The notes below the pieces were generated by a model, which had not been told where the DNA came from, made no database searches, and saw only the letters and a program-made list of their open reading frames with translations. The position numbers and the translations under genes are program-made. A stretch of 64,000 nucleotides of DNA from an uncultured Lachnospiraceae bacterium (lineage in GTDB: Bacteria; Bacillota; Clostridia; Lachnospirales; Lachnospiraceae): the NCBI GenBank assembly GCA_910578345.1, contig CAJTRA010000003.1, positions 62,001-126,000 of the forward strand. The letters are read 5' to 3'. Of the stretch, positions 1 through 7,191 are shown one piece after another. How positions within the stretch are numbered: position 1 is the first letter of the stretch; each line of letters begins with the position of its first letter.

Positions 1-437
1 AATATATCATAGATAAAGTGTACTTGATTCACAGCGTGGATTCCTTGCGTCTTGCTGAACAGATCAGCAAAGAGGCGGAAAAGAAAGGGATTACAGCGGC
101 GATTTTAGTCGAGATCAATGTAGCAGAAGAGGAGAGTAAGTTCGGGGTCACAGTAGAACATGCGGTTAGCCTGGTAGAAGAAATTGCCAAGTTGCCCAAT
201 ATTGAGATCAGGGGACTTATGACAATCGCCCCCTATGTTGAGAATCCGGAGGAGAATAGACTGTATTTTGCCAAACTAAAGCAAATTTATGTTGACATAA
301 TTCATAAAAACATTGATAATGTTTGTATGAAGGAGCTTTCTATGGGTATGACCGGGGATTATGAGGTTGCGGTCACGGAGGGTGCGACATACATAAGAAT
401 TGGAACAGGTATTTTCGGAGAGAGAGAATACACATAA
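1..437 (+). CDS. YggS-family PLP homeostasis protein (3' part)
   Basis: The window opens inside this gene; the reading frame is open from base 3 without a start, so the N-terminal part with the PLP-binding lysine is missing. The remaining 145 or so residues match the YggS/YlmE/PLPBP family: VEINVAEEESKFGV, GLMTIAPY and the C-terminal SMGMTGDYEVAV and IRIGTGIFG motifs of the PLP phosphate-binding end of the barrel. Family members bind PLP without known catalysis and keep free PLP and amino acid pools balanced. In Firmicutes the gene commonly precedes sepF, as here (115 bp gap). Confidence 0.9.
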   Translation, partial: YIIDKVYLIHSVDSLRLAEQISKEAEKKGITAAILVEINVAEEESKFGVTVEHAVSLVEEIAKLPNIEIRGLMTIAPYVENPEENRLYFAKLKQIYVDIIHKNIDNVCMKELSMGMTGDYEVAVTEGATYIRIGTGIFGEREYT

Positions 438-552
438 TATACACAGGCTAGCGGGCGCGGCGATAGTGTGGACACAAAGCAGGTTTTCTACACAGTGAGG
501 AAACAGCGCGGCACTAGAATCATGGACAGGAATGAAGTGACGGAGGTTTTTT

Positions 553-1053
553 ATGAGTGTAATGGATAAGTTTTTGAATGCCATGAAGTTGAACGACGAA
601 GATGATGAATATTATGACGATTACTATGATGATGAACCCGAACCGGTCAAAAAACCAACCCCGGTGAGAGATAGAGACAACAACGATGCAGAAGAGGAAC
701 GGATCATCAGAAAGGCTACGCCGAAAGTGACACCGATGCGTCAGACGAAGAAGGTATCCGGTACAGGCATGGAAGTATGTGTGATTAAGCCCACCACGAT
801 GGAAGATGCACGTGAGATCACGGAGACGCTTTTGGACAACAGGACGGTGGTACTCAATCTCGAAGGACTGGATGTAGATATTGCCCAGAGGATTATTGAT
901 TTTACATCGGGTTCCTGTTTTGCAATGTCGGGAAATCTACAGAAAATTTCACACTATATTTTCATTGTCACACCGGCCAGCGTTGATCTTTCCGGTGACT
1001 TCCAGGAAATCCTGTCTGGTTCATTTGACGTTCCGATCAACAATGGAATCTAA
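553..1053 (+). CDS. sepF: Cell division protein SepF
   Basis: 166 residues. It begins with a short amphipathic helix (MDKFLNAMKL) of the kind SepF uses to sit on the membrane, then a very acidic Asp/Glu/Tyr linker at about residues 14-30, a variable basic linker, and a C-terminal DUF552 domain from about residue 72 (CVIKPTTMEDAREI, VVLNLEGLD, GSCFAMSGNLQKI). SepF polymerises and tethers FtsZ to the membrane at the division site. The start is set by GGAGG six bases upstream of the ATG. It sits directly after the YggS-family gene, the usual Firmicutes order. Confidence 0.93.
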   Translation: MSVMDKFLNAMKLNDEDDEYYDDYYDDEPEPVKKPTPVRDRDNNDAEEERIIRKATPKVTPMRQTKKVSGTGMEVCVIKPTTMEDAREITETLLDNRTVVLNLEGLDVDIAQRIIDFTSGSCFAMSGNLQKISHYIFIVTPASVDLSGDFQEILSGSFDVPINNGI

Positions 1054-1075
1054 GATACATAAGGCGAAGAAAGTG

Positions 1076-1110
1076 CTTCCTGGCATATTGTCAGGAAGTT
1101 TCTTGATTCT
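1076..1110 (+). terminator. Probable terminator after sepF
   Basis: CTTCCTG (1076-1082) pairs with CAGGAAG (1092-1098) across a 9-base loop, extended by one G-U pair, and is followed by a T-rich run (TTTCTTGATTCTTTTT). It lies between sepF and aroB. The stem is short, so it may be only partly effective. Confidence 0.5.
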
Positions 1111-1133
1111 TTTTACGATATAGGGAGGTATAG

Positions 1134-2243
1134 ATGGCTAACCGAATGACGATCAACTATGAGAAGAAACCCTGTTATGACATTGTGTTTGCCGATCAAT
1201 TTGATTTGCTGGTCGATGAACTGCAGGCATTTCAGATTGCGGACAGAAGAGTGGCTGTGATTGCTGATTCCTGTACAGAGAAATTATTTGGCGCTGTTGT
1301 CTGTGATCTTCTGGAAGGGCGCTGCAAGAAGGTGATTCTTCATTCTTTTCCGGCAGGAGAAGCGAATAAGACGCTTGATACCGTAAAGGACATCTATAAG
1401 CGGCTGATCGAGGAAGCGTTTGACAGGAAGGATCTGTTGATTGCGTTAGGCGGCGGCGTTGTTGGAGATATCACTGGCTATGCGGCAGCCACTTATCTGC
1501 GCGGCATCGATTTTGTACAGATACCGACCACACTGATCGCACAGTCAGACAGCAGCATTGGCGGCAAGACCGGGGTAGATTTTGACGGCTATAAGAATAT
1601 GGTGGGCGCGTTCTATATGCCTAAACTGGTCTATATGAATGTGGCAGTCTTAAAGCAGCTGGACGACAGACAATTCTATGCCGGATTTGCCGAGGTGATG
1701 AAACATGGGCTGATCAAGGACAGCCTGTTTTACGAATGGCTATTGGATCATATGTATGAGATTCATGACAGAGAATACGATGTCCTGGAAGAAATGATCA
1801 TGCGCAGTTGTACGGTCAAGAAGCTTGTCGTTGAGAAAGACCCTAAGGAACAGGGCGACAGGGCGCTGCTCAATTTCGGACATACCATAGGACATGCCAT
1901 CGAGAAAGCAATGCATTTTGAAATGCTGCACGGGGAATGTATCGCGCTTGGCATGGTAGCAGCGGCCTATATTTCCTGGAAGCATAACTGGCTGTCTATG
2001 GAAGAATACTATGAAGTGCGGGATATGTTTGTGCCGTTCCACCTGCCGATCAGCATAGACTCGATTGACCCGGAGCAGATTTTGGCATTGACGAAAGCGG
2101 ATAAGAAGATGGAGGCCGGACAGATCAAATTTGTCCTGCTCAAGAAAGTCGGGAAAGCAGTCATAGACAAAACGGTGACGGAGGAAGAGATTCTGGAAGC
2201 GGTCAGGGAAATCTATTTTGATGATGAGGATGCAAAAGCATGA
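1134..2243 (+). CDS. aroB: 3-dehydroquinate synthase
   Basis: 369 residues, normal for AroB. It converts DAHP to 3-dehydroquinate, the second step of the shikimate pathway, using NAD and a divalent metal. Visible signatures are the NAD-binding GGGVVGDITGY at about residue 104, IPTTLIAQSDSSIGGKTGV, KNMVGAF, the metal-ligand region AEVMKHGLIKD and FGHTIGHAIE, and a third metal histidine in LHGECIALG. GGGAGG stands eight bases before the ATG. The last four bases overlap lspA (ATGA), so the two are likely translationally coupled. No other shikimate genes are in the window. Confidence 0.96.
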   Translation: MANRMTINYEKKPCYDIVFADQFDLLVDELQAFQIADRRVAVIADSCTEKLFGAVVCDLLEGRCKKVILHSFPAGEANKTLDTVKDIYKRLIEEAFDRKDLLIALGGGVVGDITGYAAATYLRGIDFVQIPTTLIAQSDSSIGGKTGVDFDGYKNMVGAFYMPKLVYMNVAVLKQLDDRQFYAGFAEVMKHGLIKDSLFYEWLLDHMYEIHDREYDVLEEMIMRSCTVKKLVVEKDPKEQGDRALLNFGHTIGHAIEKAMHFEMLHGECIALGMVAAAYISWKHNWLSMEEYYEVRDMFVPFHLPISIDSIDPEQILALTKADKKMEAGQIKFVLLKKVGKAVIDKTVTEEEILEAVREIYFDDEDAKA

Positions 2244-2767
2244 GTCTTAAAAAGAAATTATTCTTGTTTTTAGATATGGTGGCAGTCATCGCGCTCATTC
2301 TATTAGATCAATATACGAAATATCTTGCAGTGATTCATCTGAAGGATAAACCGGCGTTCAATCTTATCAATGGCGTTCTGGAATTAAATTATCTGGAGAA
2401 TAAGGGAGCCGCTTTTGGCATGCTGCAGAATCAGAAGACGTTCTTTGTCTTTGTAGCCCTGGTGATTCTCGGAGCGATCGTCTATGTGCTGTATAAGATG
2501 CCGGACGAGCGGAAGTATGGCATCTTACATGTATTGCTGAGTCTGATTGCGGCGGGCGCGATTGGTAATATGATTGACAGGATCAGACTGGATTATGTGG
2601 TAGACTTTATTTATTTTGTGCTGATCAATTTTCCGATCTTCAATGTGGCAGATATTTATGTGTCGCTTTCCACCGTTGCCCTGGTGATTTTGTTATTGTT
2701 CTACTACAAGGAGAATGATCTGAGTTTTATTAGTTTTAAGCAGAAGAAATATCGAGAGTTAAAATGA
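2240..2767 (+). CDS. lspA: Lipoprotein signal peptidase (signal peptidase II)
   Basis: 175 residues with four hydrophobic segments (about 10-28, 65-85, 94-112, 135-158). The two catalytic aspartates of this aspartyl protease are visible in GNMIDRIR and FNVADIYV. It removes signal peptides from prolipoproteins such as the one encoded at 19454-20560. It overlaps aroB upstream and rluD downstream by four bases each, forming an aroB-lspA-rluD unit; lspA next to rluD is a widely conserved pairing. Confidence 0.95.
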   Translation: MSLKKKLFLFLDMVAVIALILLDQYTKYLAVIHLKDKPAFNLINGVLELNYLENKGAAFGMLQNQKTFFVFVALVILGAIVYVLYKMPDERKYGILHVLLSLIAAGAIGNMIDRIRLDYVVDFIYFVLINFPIFNVADIYVSLSTVALVILLLFYYKENDLSFISFKQKKYRELK

Positions 2768-3699
2768 TGGATAAGAATCTTATGGAACAATTTACGTACC
2801 AGATCGGATTAGGAGAGGATGAGCAGAGGCTGGATAAGTGGATCAGCGCCGCTTTGCCGGATTTATCCCGTTCCTATATCCAGAAATGCATCAAAGAACA
2901 GAATGTGCTCGTGAATCAGAAACCGCAGAAGGCGAGTTACCGCCTTAAGGTTGATGATGAGATCGTTTTTGATATTCCAAAGGCCATGGAACTCGCCATC
3001 GAGGCGGAGAATCTTCCACTGGCCATTCTTTATGAGGATGAGGATATTCTGGTTGTTGATAAACCAAAAGGGATGGTGGTGCATCCTGCCCCTGGACATT
3101 ACAGCGGCACACTGGTCAATGCAGTGATGTACCATTGCAAGGACCGTCTGTCTGGCATCAACGGCGTGTTGCGTCCCGGCGTTGTACACCGGATCGACCG
3201 GGATACGACAGGTTCCCTGATCCTGTGCAAAAATGATGCGGCGCACAGAAACATTGCAAAACAGTTGAAAGAGCATACGATCACGCGTAAATATCGGGCG
3301 GTAGTCCATGGCGTCCTGGAACAGGACACGGGAACAGTAAGCGCCCCGATCGGCCGTGATCCGAAAGAACGGAAACGAATGGCAGTCAACGAGAAAAACG
3401 GCAAACCTGCTGTGACGCATTATACTGTACTGCAGCGTTTTAAAGAATATACGTATGTTGAATGTCAGCTGGAGACAGGCCGTACCCATCAGATCCGGGT
3501 CCATATGGCATCGATTGGACATCCGCTGCTGGGAGATGCGGTTTACTGCCGCAGAAAGGAGCCCTTCGCTCTGGAAGGACAGACACTGCATGCAATGACG
3601 ATCGGTTTTCTCCATCCCGTAACCGGCCGTTATCTGGAACTGACAGCGCCGCTTCCCGCATATTTTGAACAGTTACTGCATAAACTGGCCATTGAATAG
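2764..3699 (+). CDS. rluD: 23S rRNA pseudouridine synthase, RluD type
   Basis: 311 residues. An N-terminal S4 RNA-binding domain (about 18-75, RLDKWISAALPDLSRS) is followed by the RluA-type catalytic domain with HRIDRDTTG, catalytic Asp about residue 145, and the conserved ETGRTHQIRVH and GHPLLGD segments. RluD makes pseudouridines in helix 69 of 23S rRNA; whether this protein acts at the same sites is inferred from the lspA neighbourhood and domain order. Two ATGs are adjacent (2764 and 2767); the first overlaps the lspA stop and either may serve. Confidence 0.9.
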   Translation: MMDKNLMEQFTYQIGLGEDEQRLDKWISAALPDLSRSYIQKCIKEQNVLVNQKPQKASYRLKVDDEIVFDIPKAMELAIEAENLPLAILYEDEDILVVDKPKGMVVHPAPGHYSGTLVNAVMYHCKDRLSGINGVLRPGVVHRIDRDTTGSLILCKNDAAHRNIAKQLKEHTITRKYRAVVHGVLEQDTGTVSAPIGRDPKERKRMAVNEKNGKPAVTHYTVLQRFKEYTYVECQLETGRTHQIRVHMASIGHPLLGDAVYCRRKEPFALEGQTLHAMTIGFLHPVTGRYLELTAPLPAYFEQLLHKLAIE

Positions 3700-3745
3700 A
3701 TATACAGCAAAATGTACTTAATTTGTATAAATTTGCATAAAAAGA

Positions 3746-3774
3746 TTGTATTTTTTGCGTTAATGTGATAAAGT
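3746..3774 (+). promoter_or_regulatory. Candidate sigma-A promoter for the 3822 gene
   Basis: TTGTAT (3746-3751) and TAAAGT (3769-3774) are separated by 17 bases and lie 47 bp before the 3822 start. The surrounding 120 bp between rluD and the next gene are AT-rich and hold no obvious terminator. Confidence 0.45.
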
Positions 3775-3821
3775 AATGGATAAGCGTAAAAATACAGCGT
3801 TACATACAAAGGGGTATTGGA

Positions 3822-4355
3822 ATGAGGACTGCTGATTATCTGGATCAACTGTTGCGAAAATACGCGGGTACATTTGATATCGATCGGCCATATAGCATTC
3901 ACGGTAAAGAGTACCCAGCCTATGGGTACTTTTTTTCCCATACAGAGAAATATATATTAGTGCGGGAAGCCAATATGTGGTCGTCAGACAGCTATGAACA
4001 CATTCTTTTTATGGAAGTGTCCGAGGTGACAGGAGAGACGCTGGATGAGGCGTATGCTCTGGTGAGAGAGTATATGGAGCCTGTCTTAGTCCGTAAGGGG
4101 GAGGCCGTGCCGGAGAAAGGGCATATGTACAGTTATTTGACGATCAGCCTGATTGCTGACAAACCACTTTCCAGACAGATGCAGAAAGCGCTCAGACGGT
4201 TTCGATTTGAGAAGGGTTACCGTTTCAATATGCGAGGTTTTTCCCAGGCGCATATTGTCTGCGCAACGATGGAAGACGAGAAGGTCTATACGAATTATGC
4301 AGGACGCAGATCGAAGAAACTGTATCAGGATAATTTCCGGACCGGAAAGGGGTAA
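3822..4355 (+). CDS. Conserved-looking protein of unknown function upstream of cstA
   Basis: 177 residues, no signal peptide or membrane segment, and I do not recognise a family. AAGGGG stands about eight bases before the ATG and a plausible promoter precedes it. The protein is mixed alpha/beta in character, rich in Tyr and Arg, with a basic C-terminal third (LRRFRFEKGYRFNMRG, YAGRRSKKLY) that could bind nucleic acid or another acidic partner; this is only a composition-based guess. It is followed at 123 bp by cstA in the same direction with no U-tract terminator between, so it may share a transcript with the transporter. Confidence 0.7.
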   Translation: MRTADYLDQLLRKYAGTFDIDRPYSIHGKEYPAYGYFFSHTEKYILVREANMWSSDSYEHILFMEVSEVTGETLDEAYALVREYMEPVLVRKGEAVPEKGHMYSYLTISLIADKPLSRQMQKALRRFRFEKGYRFNMRGFSQAHIVCATMEDEKVYTNYAGRRSKKLYQDNFRTGKG

Positions 4356-4363
4356 TAACTTTG

Positions 4364-4395
4364 CTTATATAATAGAGCAATCTATTTTATATAAG
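4364..4395 (+). promoter_or_regulatory. Bulged hairpin with GCAA loop in the cstA leader
   Basis: CTTATATAATAGA (4364-4376) pairs with TCTATTTTATATAAG (4381-4395), leaving a two-base bulge and closing on the GNRA-type loop GCAA. It is followed by GAAATC rather than a U-run, so it is not a standard terminator. A second hairpin follows: TTCTGAA (4412-4418) with TTCAGAA (4430-4436). Both lie between the 3822 gene and cstA and could act as DNA operator, processing site or leader RNA structure. Confidence 0.5.
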
Positions 4396-4478
4396 AAATC
4401 TGATGGAAGCATTCTGAATCATGGGAAGGTTCAGAAAGAATCTGTCGGAACAAATCTATACAATAGGAGGGAATTCGT

Positions 4479-6131
4479 GTGAACTCAGTAGTATTAATCT
4501 TGCTGGCTATTGTGATCTTCGTCGTAGCTTATCTTACATACGGCAGATACTTAGCCAAGACCTGGGGGATTGACCCCGCGCGCAAAACGCCCGCGCATGA
4601 ATTAGAAGACGGCGTTGATTACTGTCCTGCTAAGACGCCAGTCTTGATGGGACACCATTTTTCATCCATCGCCGGAGCAGGCCCGATCAACGGCCCCATC
4701 CAGGCAGCATTTTTTGGATGGCTGCCTTGTTTCTTATGGATCGTGATCGGCGGTATTTTCTTCGGTGCGGTTCAGGATTTCGGTTCTATCTTCGTATCGA
4801 TTCGTCATGAGGGAAAATCTCTCGGCGAAGTAATTGAGGAGAATATCGGCCGTAAGAGCAGAGTGCTTTTTACTGTTTTTGCTTGGCTTGTACTTTTGCT
4901 CGTTATCGCAGCATTTGCGGATATTGTGGCAAACTCCTTTACAGGAAGTGAAGCAAACGGATCTGTGGCGACAGCATCGCTGCTTTTCATTCCGCTTGCG
5001 ATCGCGTTCGGTTTCCTTGTATACAGAAAGAATGCGCCGATGGTGGTTGCGTCCGTGATTGGTGTGATTCTTCTGGCGGCTTGTGTTGCTCTTGGTCTTG
5101 CATTTCCGCTCGTTCTTTCCAAGAACTTCTGGCTTGCATTTGTGTTTATCTATATCATGATCGCATCTGTCACTCCAGTATGGATTCTGTTGCAGCCGAG
5201 AGATTATTTAAGTTCTTTCCTGCTGTATTTCATGATGATTGCGGCAGTGATCGGTATTTTTGCGGCGCATCCTACCGTAGAAATTCCGGCCTTTATTGGA
5301 TTCCATGTTGGCAACAGTTATCTGTTCCCAACGCTGTTTATTACGATCGCCTGCGGCGCTATTTCCGGTTTCCATTCCCTGATCGGTTCTGGAACGACGT
5401 CCAAACAGCTCGACAATGAGAAGAATGCGCTGCTGGTCGGATATGGCTCCATGTTGATCGAGTGCGTGCTTGCGGTCATTTCCCTGATCGCAGTTGCTAC
5501 CCTGACAGTAGACGGACAGTATGCGGCGGCAGGTTATGCATCTCCGACAGTTGTGTTTGCGACAGCAATCTCCGGTTTCTTTGAGACGGTCGGTTTCTCA
5601 CAAGGGGCGGTAAACGCGACCTATACCATCATTTCCCTGGCCGTTTCCTGTTTCTGTCTGACTTCTTTGGATACTGGTACGAGACTTGGCCGTTTCATGT
5701 TCCAGGAGCTGTTTGCCGGCACACAGACAGGCAAGAAGCTGAAACTGGATAATATGTATGTGGCGACCATTATCACAGCGATCTGCGGATTCGCACTTTG
5801 TCTGGCAGGTTATCAGAAAGTTTGGCCGTTGTTTGGCGCATGTAACCAGTTGGTTGCAGTTCCGGCATTTCTGGCTGTTGGCACTTATCTGAAGAAACAT
5901 AAGAAGAACAACAAGATGTTATATATCCCGATTCTTTTCATGTCTGCGGCGACGCTGGTATCCTTGTTCTTCTCCTTTAAGAACAACCTTGTTGCACTGC
6001 TTGGCGGCGGACTGGACGGAACGGCGATCTTCACGAATGTTCTGCAGGATGTTATTATTGTCCCGATCGTGATCTTAGCGGTTATCCTTCTGATCGATGG
6101 CGGTAAGGTGTTGTGGGGCAAAGAGGCGTAG
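4479..6131 (+). CDS. cstA: CstA-family carbon starvation transporter
   Basis: 550 residues, with an estimated 14-16 membrane segments. Family motifs are visible at the N-terminus (GVDYCPAKTPVLMGHHFSSIAGAGPI, split here as VDYCP and HHFSSIAGAGPINGP, and VQDFGS) and further on (GFHSLIGSGTTSKQL, LDTGTRLGRFMFQE). CstA/BtsT proteins import peptides or pyruvate; substrate cannot be told from sequence. The start is GTG, fixed by AGGAGGG seven bases upstream. This is the short Gram-positive form rather than the 700-residue enterobacterial one. A hairpin-rich leader precedes it and a strong terminator follows. Confidence 0.92.
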   Translation: MNSVVLILLAIVIFVVAYLTYGRYLAKTWGIDPARKTPAHELEDGVDYCPAKTPVLMGHHFSSIAGAGPINGPIQAAFFGWLPCFLWIVIGGIFFGAVQDFGSIFVSIRHEGKSLGEVIEENIGRKSRVLFTVFAWLVLLLVIAAFADIVANSFTGSEANGSVATASLLFIPLAIAFGFLVYRKNAPMVVASVIGVILLAACVALGLAFPLVLSKNFWLAFVFIYIMIASVTPVWILLQPRDYLSSFLLYFMMIAAVIGIFAAHPTVEIPAFIGFHVGNSYLFPTLFITIACGAISGFHSLIGSGTTSKQLDNEKNALLVGYGSMLIECVLAVISLIAVATLTVDGQYAAAGYASPTVVFATAISGFFETVGFSQGAVNATYTIISLAVSCFCLTSLDTGTRLGRFMFQELFAGTQTGKKLKLDNMYVATIITAICGFALCLAGYQKVWPLFGACNQLVAVPAFLAVGTYLKKHKKNNKMLYIPILFMSAATLVSLFFSFKNNLVALLGGGLDGTAIFTNVLQDVIIVPIVILAVILLIDGGKVLWGKEA

Positions 6132-6153
6132 TAGTTTGTAAAAGTAAGGAAAA

Positions 6154-6187
6154 ACACATCTGTATCTGATACGGGTGTGTTTTTTTC
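6154..6187 (+). terminator. Intrinsic terminator after cstA
   Basis: ACACATCTGTATC pairs with GATACGGGTGTGT through a 13-bp stem containing two G-U pairs, followed directly by TTTTTTT. It closes the cstA transcript. Confidence 0.85.
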
Positions 6188-6237
6188 ATGACTGGGATAA
6201 TGGGATTGTGATAATCACCAAAAAAGTCAAAGAATGT

Positions 6238-6266
6238 TTGCCTTTTGTGTCAAAAATGTATATAAT
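6238..6266 (+). promoter_or_regulatory. Promoter for the cytidylate-kinase-like gene
   Basis: TTGCCT (6238-6243), a 17-base spacer and TATAAT (6261-6266). The resulting leader of about 160 nt contains an inverted pair TCCGAC (6305-6310)/GTCGGA (6333-6338) and a possible five-codon ORF at 6361-6378. The 303 bp between cstA and the 6435 gene hold only these elements and the terminator. Confidence 0.6.
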
Positions 6267-6434
6267 AGAATCATATTTATCTTTTCTATTTCATAGGGCA
6301 TATTTCCGACAGAGATTTACACAATATGGAACGTCGGATACTTGGCAAGGGAGAGGAGATATGCCTGCCATGCCATAATATGCTTTATGAAATGAAAGGA
6401 TAAGAAAATTACAGAATAGAAAGGATGATGCTCT

Positions 6435-7061
6435 ATGAATACAATTATCACTATCGGTCGTCAGTTTGGTTCTGGCGGTCGTGAGATCGGAAAGAAAGTG
6501 GCCGAATATTTCGGAATCAAATTCTATGATAAGGATCTGCTGACGAGGGCGGCGAAAGAAAGTGGTTTCTGCGAGGAAATGATCCAGAGCCATGACGAAC
6601 GTCCGACCAATTCCTTCCTCTATAATCTGGTCATGGATACCTATTCTTTCGGATACAATTCTTCTTCCTTTGTAGATATGCCGATCAGCCATAAGGTATT
6701 TCTGGCACAGTTTGATACCATTAAGAAGATTGCCAGTGAAGGCCCATGTGTCATTGTTGGGAGGTGTGCAGATTACGCATTACATGATTACCAGAATTGT
6801 CTGCATCTGTTTATCCTTGCAGATAAAGATTGGCGTGTGAAGCGCATTATGGAACGTTACGAGGATGTCACAACGGAGCAGAAGGCGCTTGATATGATCA
6901 ATAAGAAAGATAAACAGCGTCAGAGTTATTACAATTATTATTCCTCCAAGAAATGGGGGCGTTCAGAAAGCTACGATCTGTCTGTTAATAGTGGTGTTCT
7001 TGGAATCGATGGTACCGTAAAATTAATTGCACAGTTTGTGGAAGATTTCGAGAGTAGATAA
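6435..7061 (+). CDS. Cytidylate kinase-like protein
   Basis: 208 residues. The N-terminal P-loop region ITIGRQFGSGGREIGKKVA is that of the cytidylate-kinase-like family (Pfam Cytidylate_kin2), and GPCVIVGRCADYAL plus RVKRIMERY fit its core and lid. It differs from true Cmk in sequence and lacks the usual NMP-binding insert, so phosphate acceptor and physiological role are unknown. AAAGGATGATG precedes the start. It appears to be monocistronic, with its own promoter and a terminator at 7091. Confidence 0.85.
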   Translation: MNTIITIGRQFGSGGREIGKKVAEYFGIKFYDKDLLTRAAKESGFCEEMIQSHDERPTNSFLYNLVMDTYSFGYNSSSFVDMPISHKVFLAQFDTIKKIASEGPCVIVGRCADYALHDYQNCLHLFILADKDWRVKRIMERYEDVTTEQKALDMINKKDKQRQSYYNYYSSKKWGRSESYDLSVNSGVLGIDGTVKLIAQFVEDFESR

Positions 7062-7090
7062 AATAAATAAGATTTTAGATGGATCAGAGG

Positions 7091-7120
7091 AGGGCAGAAG
7101 TAGTCTTTTTTTGCCCTTTT
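7091..7120 (+). terminator. Probable terminator after the cytidylate-kinase-like gene
   Basis: AGGGCA (7091-7096) pairs with TGCCCT (7112-7117), with additional AAG/CTT pairing inside the loop, followed by TTTT. It lies 29 bp after the stop codon. Confidence 0.6.
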
Positions 7121-7131
7121 ATCACACTTTG

Positions 7132-7158
7132 CAGGCAGGATTTTTGTATACCTGCCTG
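7132..7158 (+). promoter_or_regulatory. Inverted repeat upstream of the PstS-like gene
   Basis: CAGGCAGG (7132-7139) and CCTGCCTG (7151-7158) are perfect inverted arms around an 11-base AT-rich centre, 34 bp before the 7192 start. It could be a regulator operator or an RNA hairpin in the leader. No protein is implicated by the sequence. Confidence 0.4.
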
Positions 7159-7191
7159 TAATAAAATGTCGCAGTATCTAAGGAAAGTATC

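Noticed and set aside
2863..3615. A 250-codon frame antisense to rluD, and similar long antisense frames under parC, hisD, YgiQ and ilvC genes.
   Set aside because: Each lies wholly opposite a clearly recognisable gene and is a by-product of its codon pattern; none has a ribosome binding site or family resemblance.
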